From: Limnohabitans sp. Rim8
Lineage (GTDB): Bacteria; Pseudomonadota; Gammaproteobacteria; Burkholderiales; Burkholderiaceae_C
NCBI GenBank assembly: GCA_945897795.1
Contig: CAMDFT010000031.1
Coordinates: forward strand, 1 to 33,776
DNA: 33,776 bases
Direction: 5' to 3'
Shown here: positions 7,279-16,252 of the stretch, piece after piece
Position numbering within the stretch: position 1 is the stretch's first letter
Layout of the letters: the number at the start of each line of letters is the position of its first letter
Notes under the pieces: generated by a model
What the model was told of the DNA's origin: nothing
Database searches by the model: none
The model's input: the letters and a program-made list of their open reading frames with translations, nothing else
Program-made: the position numbers and the translations under genes

Positions 7279-8457
7279 TCAAGCCAACACAAATCGCTCG
7301 GCCGCCAGATGTTGGGTCAAGGCGGCCGGCAGGGGTGGGGGTTCGTTGTTCAGCCCGGCGGCGGTGAGTTCACCGCACAACACGGCCAGGCTGATGCCGC
7401 GGGCACCCATGCCCGTGCTCAGACACATGCCCGGCAGGCGCAGGCGGTCGATGGGCCCGACCACAGGCAAGCGGTTGGGCAAGGTGCAGCGCAAACCGGC
7501 CCAGCCCTGCACCCGGTCCGGCTCAAATTGCCCGGCCATGGCCAGACCCAAAGCAGGCAGCAGCGTAGCCAGTCGCACTTGGTTGGCTACATGGTCTTCT
7601 TCGCGAACGGGGGCTTGCTCGCACTGGCGCTCAAAGGTGGAGCCGATGAACCAGCCCGGCGTCCCTTCGGGCGTGGGCACGCCGCTGATGAAGCTGCCAT
7701 GGCCGTTGACCGGAAACGGCGGCAGCAACTGGCGCTGGTCCTGGTTCAGGTCGGCCATGTGCCCAAAACTGACTTGCCCGCGCAAAGGGTTGAGTGGCAC
7801 GGCAAAACCGGGCAGCGGCCGCAACAAAGCCAGGCTGTCAAAGGCGCTGGCCACCACCACAAAGGGGGCTTGGCCCAGCGTTTGGCCTTGGGCATCGGTC
7901 ACGGCCCATTCATCGCCGCGCCGCTCTATGCCCTGCACCCGTTGGCCCCAGCGCACCTGCACGCCAGGCGTTTGCAACTGCGCGGCCACCAATTTCCGGG
8001 GCCGCACCCAGCCCGCCTGCGCGTGCCAGAGGGCGGGCGTACCGGGCGGCAGGCCTGCGGCGGCAATTTGCGCTGCGCTGGCTGGGGCGCTGTGCTGATC
8101 GCCGGTGTCCGAGGGCAGGCGGCGTTTGCCCTCCAGGTTGTGTTCCAAAACGCCGGTCAGTGCCCAATCGGTGCCGCTTTGCAGCAGCGTCTGGGCGCGT
8201 TGCAGCGTGGCCTGCACCCCCGCACGCGTGATGCGCGAAAGCACGTTGTCGTCAGGTGAAACGTGGGGCGCGGCCAAACCCGCAGGCAGGCCCGATGCGC
8301 CAGCACCCACGCCCTCGGCTTGGTCGAGCACGGTGACCGACCAGCCCCGCACGGCCAGGCTGTAAGCCACGGCCGAACCCGACAAGCCGGCACCGATCAC
8401 CAAGGCTTGGCGCGTTGCGGGTGACGAACTCTGGCTTGAAGCGGATAAAGGGTGCAA
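7279..8457 (-). CDS. MnmC C-terminal-type FAD-dependent oxidoreductase, stand-alone
   Basis: A 392-residue FAD protein of the DAO fold. The Rossmann motif ALVIGAGLSGSAVAYSLAVRG is at about residues 18-38, then VGAGASGLPAGLAAPHVSPDDN, and the C-terminus reads GMCLSTGMGARGISLAVLCGEL with a terminal AERF. These match the FAD domain of MnmC, which removes the carboxymethyl group from cmnm5s2U34 in tRNA before remethylation. The usual N-terminal methyltransferase half is absent: the upstream frame stops at 8488 and yggX begins beyond. The first in-frame start is a TTG at 8457, with later TTG/GTG codons possible, so the N-terminus is uncertain. A generic DAO-family oxidoreductase is the alternative. 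Confidence 0.72.
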   Translation of the reverse strand: MHPLSASSQSSSPATRQALVIGAGLSGSAVAYSLAVRGWSVTVLDQAEGVGAGASGLPAGLAAPHVSPDDNVLSRITRAGVQATLQRAQTLLQSGTDWALTGVLEHNLEGKRRLPSDTGDQHSAPASAAQIAAAGLPPGTPALWHAQAGWVRPRKLVAAQLQTPGVQVRWGQRVQGIERRGDEWAVTDAQGQTLGQAPFVVVASAFDSLALLRPLPGFAVPLNPLRGQVSFGHMADLNQDQRQLLPPFPVNGHGSFISGVPTPEGTPGWFIGSTFERQCEQAPVREEDHVANQVRLATLLPALGLAMAGQFEPDRVQGWAGLRCTLPNRLPVVGPIDRLRLPGMCLSTGMGARGISLAVLCGELTAAGLNNEPPPLPAALTQHLAAERFVLA

Positions 8458-8563
8458 GCAAGACTCGCTGAAGGGGAGGTTTGGTGTTCAGCGTTTGGTG
8501 CTGAGCGTTTTGCGTGAAATGCAAAGGCCCGGCGAGCAAGGCCCAACCCCCAACGCGCAACGC

Positions 8564-8839
8564 TCAACTTGCTGCAGGAGGCACGTAGCCTTGGGCCGCG
8601 TCTGCGCCATCGCCAAAGAAATGATTTTCCATTTGGCGCGCCAGGTACTGGCGGGCGCGCAAATCGGCCAAGTTCAGGCGGTTTTCATTGACCAGCATGG
8701 TCTGGTGCTTGAGCCAGTCGGCCCAAGCCTGCTTGCTCACGCCTTCCCAGATGCGCTTGCCCAGCTCGCCGGGGTAGGGCGGAAAATCCAGACCCTCTGC
8801 TTCTTTGCCGAGTTTGATGCATTGAACGTTGCGTGCCAT
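8564..8839 (-). CDS. yggX: Fe(2+)-trafficking / oxidative damage protection protein YggX
   Basis: A 91-residue protein matching the YggX family over its whole length: [19 protein letters not shown] with the conserved Cys7, [20 protein letters not shown], and [20 protein letters not shown]. It is a small cytoplasmic protein linked to iron handling and protection of iron-sulfur clusters from oxidants. It is divergent from fpr, another redox-stress and Fe-S-related gene. The ATG at 8839 leaves the normal family N-terminus. The C-terminal tail GYVPPAAS is short and low in conservation, as expected. Confidence 0.95.
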   Translation of the reverse strand: MARNVQCIKLGKEAEGLDFPPYPGELGKRIWEGVSKQAWADWLKHQTMLVNENRLNLADLRARQYLARQMENHFFGDGADAAQGYVPPAAS

Positions 8840-9052
8840 GGTGATTGTCAGCCTTGATGTATCTTAAGAAGCGCTGGTTATACGGATATAGAATTTCTGT
8901 AGTTCCAGTTGGAAGCGGTTCACACGAGAATACGGGTTGTTGGTGCAACAGCGCCGTATTTTTTGTGGACTTGCAGGCCGTAACTGTAGCAAGCTTTCAG
9001 CATCCTCCATTGGCATTGGGTCTCTCGCCCGGCCAAAACCCAGACACATCAA
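8840..9052. promoter_or_regulatory. Divergent yggX/fpr control region
   Basis: This 213-bp interval separates the divergent genes. It contains TTATACGGATATAGAATTTC (8878-8897, plus strand), which matches a motif upstream of the tauE-cysI operon at 13 of 20 positions. No clear Shine-Dalgarno precedes the fpr ATG at 9053. Exact promoter boxes were not assigned. Confidence 0.4.
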
Positions 9053-9829
9053 ATGAGTGCATTTCTTGAAGAACGCGTTTTGAGCGTTCACCACTGGACC
9101 GACCGCCTGTTCAGCTTCACCACCACCCGTGACCAGGCCCTGCGCTTTTCGAATGGGCACTTCACCATGATCGGCCTGCGCGGCGAGACCGGTAAACCGC
9201 TGTTAAGGGCCTATTCCATTGCCAGTGCCAACTACGAAGAGCATTTGGAGTTTTTGAGCATCAAGGTGCCCGATGGCCCTCTGACCTCCAGGCTGCAGCA
9301 CATCCAGGTGGGCGATACCATCGTGGTCGGCCGCAAGCCCACCGGCACCTTGCTCATCGATTATTTGCTGCCCGGCAAGAACCTGTACCTCATGGGCACA
9401 GGCACCGGCCTAGCGCCGTTCATGAGCATCATCCGCGACCCCGAAACCTATGAGCGCTTTGAAAAAGTGATCTTGGTGCACGGTGTGCGCCAGGTCAATG
9501 AACTGGCTTATCACGACTACATCACGAAGGAGTTGCCTGCCCACGAGTTTTTGGGCGAGATGGTGAGCCAACAATTGTTGTACTACCCCACGGTGACCCG
9601 CGAGCCCTACCAAAACCAGGGCCGCGTGACCGAGCTGATGGAAAGCGGCAAGCTGTTTGCCGACTTGGGTCTGCCCAAGCTCAACCCCGAGACCGACCGC
9701 GTCATGATTTGCGGTTCGCCCGAAATGCTGAGAGACCTCAAGCGCATCTGCGAAGACAGCGGTCTGTCCGAAGGCAACACCAGCAAGCCCGGGGCGTTTG
9801 TGATCGAGCGGGCTTTTGCAGATGCCTGA
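9053..9829 (+). CDS. fpr: Ferredoxin--NADP reductase (Fpr)
   Basis: A 258-residue flavoenzyme that exchanges electrons between NADP(H) and ferredoxin or flavodoxin. The FAD-binding RAYSIAS is at residues 52-58, the NADP-binding GTGTGLAPFMS at about 115-125 and CGSPEML near 220. The tail VIERAFADA is typical of the bacterial subclass with FAD stacking at the C-terminus. Length is standard. It is divergent from yggX and followed 83 bp later by dsbB. Because the sulfite reductase operon has no flavoprotein partner here and shares an upstream motif with fpr, Fpr is a reasonable electron source for CysI, which is inference. Confidence 0.95.
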   Translation: MSAFLEERVLSVHHWTDRLFSFTTTRDQALRFSNGHFTMIGLRGETGKPLLRAYSIASANYEEHLEFLSIKVPDGPLTSRLQHIQVGDTIVVGRKPTGTLLIDYLLPGKNLYLMGTGTGLAPFMSIIRDPETYERFEKVILVHGVRQVNELAYHDYITKELPAHEFLGEMVSQQLLYYPTVTREPYQNQGRVTELMESGKLFADLGLPKLNPETDRVMICGSPEMLRDLKRICEDSGLSEGNTSKPGAFVIERAFADA

Positions 9830-9878
9830 GTCCTGCACGAATGAGTGAACCATTGCACCCACACCGGTGCAGACAGGT

Positions 9879-9901
9879 GGGCACAATGCCCCCTTGTTTT
9901 T
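9879..9901 (+). terminator. Possible terminator after fpr
   Basis: A short stem GGGCA-CAA-TGCCC (9879-9891) is followed by a U-rich stretch (TTGTTTTT, 9894-9901), just after fpr and 12 bp before dsbB. The same bases contain CACAAT, which could instead be a -10 element for dsbB; the two readings cannot be separated here. Confidence 0.35.
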
Positions 9902-9912
9902 GAAAAGACGCT

Positions 9913-10416
9913 ATGAATCTGAACGCCATTTCTCCCCAGCGCTGGATGCTGATGATCGCCCTTTCGGGCATCGGCATGCTGGTGTTTGGCCTGTATTTGC
10001 AGCACGTCGTCGGTCTGAACCCCTGCCCCATGTGCATCGTTCAGCGCTATGCCTTGGTCGGCGTGGTGTTGCTGGCATTGTTCGGCTGGCGTTTGCAGGG
10101 CTGGGGCTTGGCGGTGACCGGCGTGCTGCTGGCGCTCTGCGCGGGCTTTGGGGCCTTCACGGCCGCCCGTCAAAGCTGGCTGCAGTGGTACCCGCCCGAG
10201 GTGGTCAACTGCGGGCGCGATTTTTACGGCATGGTCGAAAACTTTCCCCTCAACCGCGCCATTCCCATGATCTTCAAAGGCAGCGGGGACTGCAGCAAGA
10301 TCGACTGGACTTTCTTGGGCGGCTCCATCGCCAATTGGTCGTTCGTCTGTTTTGTGCTGTTTGGCTTGCTGGGCTTGTGGGTGGCCATCCGGTCCCGCTC
10401 GGCTCAGACCGCATAA
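9913..10416 (+). CDS. dsbB: Disulfide bond formation protein B
   Basis: A 167-residue four-helix inner-membrane protein that reoxidises DsbA and passes electrons to quinone. The first periplasmic loop has the CPMC redox pair (Cys38, Cys41) followed by the quinone-associated VQRYAL. The second loop carries Cys100 (VNCGRDFYG) and Cys127 (GDCSKIDW). All four functional cysteines are present and length is normal. No dsbA is adjacent. The ribosome site is weak (GAAAAGACGCT before the ATG). Confidence 0.95.
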   Translation: MNLNAISPQRWMLMIALSGIGMLVFGLYLQHVVGLNPCPMCIVQRYALVGVVLLALFGWRLQGWGLAVTGVLLALCAGFGAFTAARQSWLQWYPPEVVNCGRDFYGMVENFPLNRAIPMIFKGSGDCSKIDWTFLGGSIANWSFVCFVLFGLLGLWVAIRSRSAQTA

Positions 10417-10510
10417 CTGAGCGGCACTGCGACCGGCCCTGGGTTTTTCGGGCCGACCCCAGGCGCAGCCCGATCAGGGTGACAATACCGGCTCTTTCTG
10501 TTGCCCCTGC

Positions 10511-12955
10511 ATGTCTGCCCCTGTTCACCCCCCCGTTCCCCATGTTGTGTTGGTCATCACCAAAGGCGAAGCCGGTGGGGCGCAAACGCATGTGCTGGAG
10601 CTGTGCCGCGCCCTGCAAGGCCGGGTGCGCTTCACGGTGGTGATTGGCGGCGACGACACACACAGCGTGCTGGGCCAAGCCCTGGGTGATTTGGGCATCG
10701 CGGTGCTGGCGTTGCCAAGCCTGCAAAACTCGCTCAACCCCCTCAAGGTGATCACTTCGGTGGGGGCCATGCTGGCGCACATGCGCGTGCTGCAGCCCGA
10801 TGTCATCCACGCCCACAGCGCCGTGGCCGGGGTGATCGCACGCCTGGCGGGCAAGCTGCGGCAAATTCCGGTGGTCTACACGGTGCATGGCTTTGGCTTC
10901 AAGCCGCAAGCGCCTTGGCTGATTCGCACCAACGCCTGGCTGGCCGAGGCCGTGCTGGCCGCCTGGACCACGCGCATGGTTTGCGTGTCGGCCCATGAAA
11001 AACAATTGGCCGCGCGTTTGCCCATGCCGCCCGAGCGGGTGAGCGTGGTGCACAACGCGTTGGCCGATGTGCCCTGGCGCAGCGACATGGACGCCCAGCC
11101 GCCGCGCCTGGTCATGGTGGCCCGCATGGCCGCGCCCAAGCGGCCCGATGTCTTGATCGAGGCCCTGGCCCTGCTGGCCCATCTTGGTCTGCAGCCCGAT
11201 ACCCGAATTTTGGGGGGTGGGCCCGATCTGGCCCGCCACCAACAGGCCGCCGCCCCGATGCCGCACATCCAGCTGGAGGGCGATGTGAGCGACGTGGCCC
11301 AGCGCCTGGCGCAGCACCAGATTTTTGTGCTCTTGTCCGACCACGAGGGCCTGCCCATTTCAATTTTGGAGGCCATGCGCGCGGGCATGGCGATCGTGGC
11401 CACGCGCTTGCCCGGCATCGAGGAAATGCTCACGCACGAGGAAAGCGCCTGGCTGGTGCCCAACAGCCCGCAGGCCCTGGCCGATGCGCTGCAGACCCTG
11501 CTGGCCGATGCCCCCTTGCGCCAGCGCCTGGGCCGCGCTGCACGCGCGCGCTACGAGGCGCAGTTTCAGCCGCAGGCCATGGCCGAGCCGGTGCTGGCCA
11601 TTTACCAACAAGCGCCCTTGATGCACACCGCCCGCTGGCCCATGACGCGCCCGCGCCGCCACACCCAGCAACTGGCCTCGCAGCAGGCGCACCGCCAAAG
11701 CGCCCACCTGGTCTGGAGCTTGTTGGGTTTGGCGATGATCGGCCTGGCCTACGCCATCAGCCAGGCCCTGATGGCCAGCGGCCATGCCACGGTGGACTTT
11801 GGCCGCACCGTGCTGGCCAGCCTGGTGCCCTATGCGTTGGCGGCGCACCTGTTGTACCGGGGGGCCCACATGCCTGCGGCCGAGCGCGGCCCCTTGCTGC
11901 TGGTCACCACCGGTTTGCCGTTTTGGCTCACGCCCCTGGCCTTTGCCTTGCTGCAGCAGCCCTATTCACGCGGTGCTTTGCTGTTGACCTATGTGCTGTG
12001 CACCTTCTGGTTTTGGCTGGCCGACCAGTGGTTTTTGCGGCACCGGCCTTGGCGGCTGGTGTACCAGGACCCGCGTGTACCCGACCTGCTGGCCCCTTGG
12101 CTGCCCCAGCCTGACGGCCAGGGCCTGCCGCGCATCCGCTTGCTGCCCTGGCCTGAGCAGGGCATGCCGCCTGGCGCAGCGCTGGCGTGTGACGGCGCGG
12201 TCGTGCTGCCCGCTGGCTCTGCGTCCCCCAGCCCCGAGCGCCAGCGTTTTCTGACTACTCTGAAGCTGCAGCACATTCGCCTTTACAGCCCCGAGTCGCT
12301 GCAGCAAAGCCTGACCGGACGCATGGCAGCCGAGACCCTGCAAAACGAGTTGTGGCAAACCGATGGCAACCCGGCTTATGACCTGGTCAAACGCCTCATT
12401 GATGTGAGCGTGGTGCTGGCCTTGTTGCCGCTGTGGCTGCCGCTGGCGCTGCTGGTGGCCTGCGGTGTCAAGATCGACTCGCCCGGTCCGGCCCTGTTCA
12501 GCCAGCGGCGCACCGGCATGCATGGCCAAAGTTTTCGGATCTGGAAGTTCCGCAGCATGCGCCACGAAACGCAACTCAGCCCGCAGTTTGCCCAGGCCAA
12601 CGACCCGCGCATCACCCGCTTCGGGCATTGGATTCGCCGCACCCGGTTCGATGAAATTCCGCAACTGCTCAACGTGCTGATGGGCCAGATGAGCCTGATC
12701 GGCCCGCGCCCCGAGCAAGACGGTTTTGTGCAGCAGTTTGCCGAGCAAATGCCCAGCTACCCCTACCGCCACCTGGTGCGCCCCGGCCTGACCGGTTGGG
12801 CGCAGGTGCAACAAGGCTATGCGGCCAGCGCCGATGAAACCGCCGTCAAACTCAGCTACGACCTCTACTACATCACGCACTACAGTCTGGCCATGGACTT
12901 GCTGATCGTCTTCAAAACCATCCAGACCGTGCTGTCCGGGCGAGGCGCGCGCTGA
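10511..12955 (+). CDS. GT4 glycosyltransferase fused to polyprenyl-phosphate sugar-phosphotransferase
   Basis: An 814-residue fusion. Residues 1 to about 375 are a GT-B, GT4-type glycosyltransferase: ITKGEAGGAQTHVLELCRAL at the start, HAHSAVAGVIARLAG, VYTVHGFGF, and the E-x7-E motif EGLPISILE (Glu279 and Glu287). About 396-509 holds four membrane segments. A soluble linker resembling the Rossmann-like domain of WbaP proteins follows to about 615. From about 620 comes the bacterial sugar transferase (monotopic phosphoglycosyltransferase) with KRLIDVSVV, DSPGPALFSQRRTG, IWKFRSM, the catalytic Asp714-Glu715 in RTRFDEIPQLLN, LIGPRPE and PGLTGWAQVQQGY. It likely primes undecaprenyl phosphate with a sugar phosphate and adds a next sugar. 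First gene of the polysaccharide locus; the next gene starts 2 bp after its stop. Confidence 0.9.
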   Translation: MSAPVHPPVPHVVLVITKGEAGGAQTHVLELCRALQGRVRFTVVIGGDDTHSVLGQALGDLGIAVLALPSLQNSLNPLKVITSVGAMLAHMRVLQPDVIHAHSAVAGVIARLAGKLRQIPVVYTVHGFGFKPQAPWLIRTNAWLAEAVLAAWTTRMVCVSAHEKQLAARLPMPPERVSVVHNALADVPWRSDMDAQPPRLVMVARMAAPKRPDVLIEALALLAHLGLQPDTRILGGGPDLARHQQAAAPMPHIQLEGDVSDVAQRLAQHQIFVLLSDHEGLPISILEAMRAGMAIVATRLPGIEEMLTHEESAWLVPNSPQALADALQTLLADAPLRQRLGRAARARYEAQFQPQAMAEPVLAIYQQAPLMHTARWPMTRPRRHTQQLASQQAHRQSAHLVWSLLGLAMIGLAYAISQALMASGHATVDFGRTVLASLVPYALAAHLLYRGAHMPAAERGPLLLVTTGLPFWLTPLAFALLQQPYSRGALLLTYVLCTFWFWLADQWFLRHRPWRLVYQDPRVPDLLAPWLPQPDGQGLPRIRLLPWPEQGMPPGAALACDGAVVLPAGSASPSPERQRFLTTLKLQHIRLYSPESLQQSLTGRMAAETLQNELWQTDGNPAYDLVKRLIDVSVVLALLPLWLPLALLVACGVKIDSPGPALFSQRRTGMHGQSFRIWKFRSMRHETQLSPQFAQANDPRITRFGHWIRRTRFDEIPQLLNVLMGQMSLIGPRPEQDGFVQQFAEQMPSYPYRHLVRPGLTGWAQVQQGYAASADETAVKLSYDLYYITHYSLAMDLLIVFKTIQTVLSGRGAR

Positions 12956-12957
12956 CC

Positions 12958-14079
12958 ATGCCCGAACCCATGCCCCTGCACATTCCCCGCCAAGTCCTGT
13001 TGTTGACCGAAGAGTCCGGCGTGGGCGGGGTGCAGACCACGCTGCACTGGCTCGAATCGGGCTTGGCTGAGCGCGGCTGGCAAGTCACGCGGCTGCCGGT
13101 GCGGCGCGGCCGGCCCTCGCTGTGGACCTGCTGGCAGGCGGCGCGGCGGGCGCAGGTGCTGGTGGCCTCCAACAACTTCAGGCCAGCCTATGCGGCGGTG
13201 GCCCTGGCTTGGCTGTCCCGCAGGCCCAGCGTGGTCTGGGTGCATGGCCCTTTGCATGAGGTGCTGCAGCAAGCCGGGGCTTCGAGCCTTAAAACCACCT
13301 GGCTGCGCAGGGTGTACCGCAGGGCCAGCCAGCTGGTGTGCGCCTCACAAACCTCGTGCGACAGCCTGCTGCGCGTGATGGCCGGCGTCGGGTTTGAACC
13401 CCCTCAAAACCTGAGCGTGATTCGCAACCCGGCGGTCTTGCCCGGTGCGGGCCAAGGTGACGCCGCCATGCCCGACACCGAGGTCACAGCGCTCGGTTTT
13501 GTCGGCCGCTTGTCCCCCGAAAAACAGCCCTTGCACTTGCTGTCCATGCTGCGCCTTTTGCCGGCTGCCTACCAACTTCATGTCGTGGGCGACGGTGAGT
13601 TGATGGGCGCGATGCGCAGCGCCGGGCAGGACCTGCTGGCCCAAGGCCGCTTGCACCTGCACGGTCAACAAACTGTGACGGCGCAGACCTACCGGGCCTG
13701 GCGGGCCACGGTGCTGTGCTCGCGCTACGAGGGTTACCCCATGACGGCGCTGGAGTCGCTGGCCTGCGGCGTGCCCTGCGTGAGCACGCCCATCCCCGCC
13801 ATGCAGGAAATGCTGGCCACGCAGGCCCCGCTCTGGTTGGCGCGCGATGACAGCCCAACTGCGCTGGCCGAGGCGGTGCAGCGCTGCCTGGCACAAGCAC
13901 CGTCCGATCGGCACGTGGCCATAAACCGCTTGCAGGGCCAGCACCGGCTGGAGAACTTTGTGCAGGCTTGGGACGAGCTGCTCACGCGGCTGCTGCACAA
14001 AGCGGGGCAAGGGCCAAAAAAGCAGGCCTTGGAGCTGGACGCTTCGCCCGATGAGCCGCCTTCGGGAGGCCGGCCGTGA
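12958..14079 (+). CDS. GT4 family glycosyltransferase
   Basis: A 373-residue GT-B enzyme. The N-domain starts LLLTEESGVGGVQTTLHWLE, a typical acceptor-side glycine loop; VWVHGPLHEV follows. The C-domain has GFVGRLSPEKQPLHLL and the E-x7-E motif EGYPMTALE (Glu258 and Glu266) for the nucleotide-sugar donor. It should transfer a sugar onto the lipid-linked glycan in the cytoplasm; the sugar is not predictable. It begins 2 bp after the fusion gene and overlaps the next gene by 4 bp (GTGA), so the genes are translationally coupled. The C-terminal tail after about residue 350 is charged and probably disordered. Confidence 0.9.
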   Translation: MPEPMPLHIPRQVLLLTEESGVGGVQTTLHWLESGLAERGWQVTRLPVRRGRPSLWTCWQAARRAQVLVASNNFRPAYAAVALAWLSRRPSVVWVHGPLHEVLQQAGASSLKTTWLRRVYRRASQLVCASQTSCDSLLRVMAGVGFEPPQNLSVIRNPAVLPGAGQGDAAMPDTEVTALGFVGRLSPEKQPLHLLSMLRLLPAAYQLHVVGDGELMGAMRSAGQDLLAQGRLHLHGQQTVTAQTYRAWRATVLCSRYEGYPMTALESLACGVPCVSTPIPAMQEMLATQAPLWLARDDSPTALAEAVQRCLAQAPSDRHVAINRLQGQHRLENFVQAWDELLTRLLHKAGQGPKKQALELDASPDEPPSGGRP

Positions 14080-15008
14080 TCACTGTTCATTTTGTGCATG
14101 GCGCACGTTCTTATTTGCCCGAGCTGGCCGCCTACCAGATCCACATTGAAGGCTTGGGCCATGCGGTGCAACTGCACACCCAGGCCCACACCGTGCCCGA
14201 TGACGCCCAGGCCGTGTGGTGGATTTGCGGCCGCGTGCCGAGTGCCCAAGCTCGACGTTTGAGTGGCGCGGTGCAGGTGCACGAATATGCCTCGGCCAGC
14301 GTGGCCCCGCTGGCTTGGCTCAAGGACCGCGTCAAGCAGTGGCAGCAGCCGGTGCCCGACTTTCGGGTGTTCCAAAGCGACTGGGTGCGCCAGCGCATGG
14401 GCTTTGATGGCACCTTGCCTGGCGCCGTGCCCTATGCCCTGCGCGACATGGGCGTGCCCGATTCTTTTTTGACGGCGAAAGCCCAGCAAGCGCCCGAGTT
14501 TGACTTGGTCTATTTGGGCGAGATGCGCCGTTTGCTGTACTTTGTGCCCCTGCTGCACACCTTGGGGCAGGCGGGCCTGTCGCTGCTGCTGGTGGGCGAT
14601 GTGCCTGCGGCTTTGCAAGAACGCCTGGCCACTTTGGGCCACATCCAAAGCACCGGGCGTGTGCCGCAAGACCAGGTGCCTGCGCAATTGCTGCGGGCAC
14701 GCGCAGGCCTGAACCTGATGCCCGATGTGCTGCCTTTGAGTGAGCAAACGTCCACCAAGATGCTGGAATATTTGGCGCTGGGTTTGCCCGTTATCAGCAA
14801 CCCCTATGCCTGGGCAAAGCGCACCGCGCTGGCCCATGCCGGGCGGGTTCAGCTGCTGGGCCTGCAGGCCAGTGCAGCGCAATGGCAAGCGGCGGTGCAG
14901 GGCCTGCCCTCGCGCCAGACCGATCGCCAACACCTGCAGTCCTTGCGCTGGTCGCAGCAGCTGCAAGGGCTGCCGGTTTGGGCCGCCTTGTTCGGGGCTG
15001 ACCGATGA
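14076..15008 (+). CDS. Glycosyltransferase, GT-B type
   Basis: A 310-residue protein starting at a GTG that overlaps the previous stop (GTGA), with a strong ribosome site GGGAGG 6 bases upstream. The N-domain begins MITVHFVHGARSYLPEL. The C-domain shows DLVYLGEMRR, LLLVGDVPAAL and SEQTSTKMLEYLALGLPVIS, which is the donor-binding region of GT4-like enzymes. It is shorter than average for the fold and its N-domain is weakly conserved. Predicted to extend the same lipid-linked oligosaccharide as its neighbours. It overlaps the flippase-like gene by ATGA. Confidence 0.8.
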   Translation: MITVHFVHGARSYLPELAAYQIHIEGLGHAVQLHTQAHTVPDDAQAVWWICGRVPSAQARRLSGAVQVHEYASASVAPLAWLKDRVKQWQQPVPDFRVFQSDWVRQRMGFDGTLPGAVPYALRDMGVPDSFLTAKAQQAPEFDLVYLGEMRRLLYFVPLLHTLGQAGLSLLLVGDVPAALQERLATLGHIQSTGRVPQDQVPAQLLRARAGLNLMPDVLPLSEQTSTKMLEYLALGLPVISNPYAWAKRTALAHAGRVQLLGLQASAAQWQAAVQGLPSRQTDRQHLQSLRWSQQLQGLPVWAALFGADR

Positions 15009-16252
15009 AGCCCTGGAAGCTCTTGCAGTCCTTGCCCCGTGCCACGGCCCCTGCAGCTCTGGGCAGCCTGGTGTCGCTGGCGGCGCAGGGCTTTTTGGCG
15101 CTGGTGTTGTTTCGGCTGTTCAGCCCCGAAGAGGTGGGGCTGTTTTCAGCCACCAGCCAACTGGCCTTTTTCTGGGCCAGCCTGGCATTGGCGCAAAGCC
15201 CACTGAGCTTGCTGGCCGAGCGCTACCAAGAGCCGCGCGCCGCCGCCCGCCGCGCTTGGCGGCAAAGCGCCTGGCGCATGCTGTGGCTGGCACCGGTGGC
15301 GGCGCTGGGGGCGGTTTGGTCAGGTTTGGGGCAAGCTGCGCAGGTGTGGGCGTGGGCCGCCGCCTTGGCACTGACGCAGCTGAGCTGGCTGTTGGCGCAA
15401 AGCTTGACTTTGCGGGTGGGCAGCCGCTGGTCCATGGGCTTGGTGCGCATGGTGCCGCCTGTGCTGGCGGCAGCGGCGGCGGTGTTGGGGGCTGTGCTTT
15501 TTCCTGTGCGAGGCCAGGGCCTCGAGCTGCCCGTGCTCTTGGTGTCGGCCTGCTTGGGCTATCTGGCCGGGGCCGTGTGGATGCGGCTGGCTTTTCAACC
15601 GGCGTCATCGGCCGACCTGGCTTTGGTGGCCGTTGCAGGGGGCGACTTGCAGCCCGCCCAGCCCGCTGCGCCGATTTCTTCCGACCCGCGCAGCGCCCGG
15701 CTCAAGATGCTGCACACCCTCACCGACGGCCTGGCCGCCACGGCACTGGCGCTCAGCTGGCCCGCCCACTACGGCGTGCAAGAAGCGGGCTGGATGCTGG
15801 CGCTGCTGCGCGTCCTGAGCTTCATCCCGGCGCTGGTGCACACGGCTTGGGCGCAGGTGGTGCTCAGCAGCGACACCAAGGTGCGGCTTCGGCCGCTCCA
15901 GGTGGCCTGGGCCGCCGCCGCGCTGGTGTTGGGTGTGGGGGCCTTGGCCCAGCTGGCGCTGACCATGGGCTGGCTCGACGCGCGTTGGCAAGGCCTGTCG
16001 GCCTATGTCTGGCCCCTGGTGCTGTGGCAAGCCGCCGCCTGTTTTGTGGCCGCGCACGCGCACCTGCCTTTCCAAAAAGGCCTGGCCGCACAGCACTCCT
16101 GGCTGTGCGTGGGCATGAACGCGGGCTTCATCGCCCTGTGCGTGGTCCTGCCTTGGGTCAGCACCTTGAGCGCCAGCACGCACATGGCCTGGCTGTCGGC
16201 CTACATGCTGCTGAGCCTGGCGGGTTTGACGCTCTGGGTGGTCAAGCGCTGA
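15005..16252 (+). CDS. Wzx/MATE-like polysaccharide flippase candidate
   Basis: A 415-residue, strongly hydrophobic protein with about 10-12 membrane segments, starting at an ATG that overlaps the preceding stop (ATGA). The N-terminal pattern ALGSLVSLAAQGFLALVLFR followed by LFSPEEVGLFSATSQL is characteristic of Wzx-type lipid-linked oligosaccharide flippases of the MOP superfamily. Length agrees with Wzx. Its place directly after three glycosyltransferase genes supports flipping of the completed repeat unit across the inner membrane. Wzx proteins diverge strongly, so a related membrane protein of the locus cannot be excluded. Confidence 0.72.
   Translation: MKPWKLLQSLPRATAPAALGSLVSLAAQGFLALVLFRLFSPEEVGLFSATSQLAFFWASLALAQSPLSLLAERYQEPRAAARRAWRQSAWRMLWLAPVAALGAVWSGLGQAAQVWAWAAALALTQLSWLLAQSLTLRVGSRWSMGLVRMVPPVLAAAAAVLGAVLFPVRGQGLELPVLLVSACLGYLAGAVWMRLAFQPASSADLALVAVAGGDLQPAQPAAPISSDPRSARLKMLHTLTDGLAATALALSWPAHYGVQEAGWMLALLRVLSFIPALVHTAWAQVVLSSDTKVRLRPLQVAWAAAALVLGVGALAQLALTMGWLDARWQGLSAYVWPLVLWQAAACFVAAHAHLPFQKGLAAQHSWLCVGMNAGFIALCVVLPWVSTLSASTHMAWLSAYMLLSLAGLTLWVVKR

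Noticed and set aside
7089-7292. Small minus-strand ORF overlapping the end of the MnmC-like gene
   Set aside because: It runs through the repeat cluster and AT-rich promoter-like island and has no recognisable protein features.
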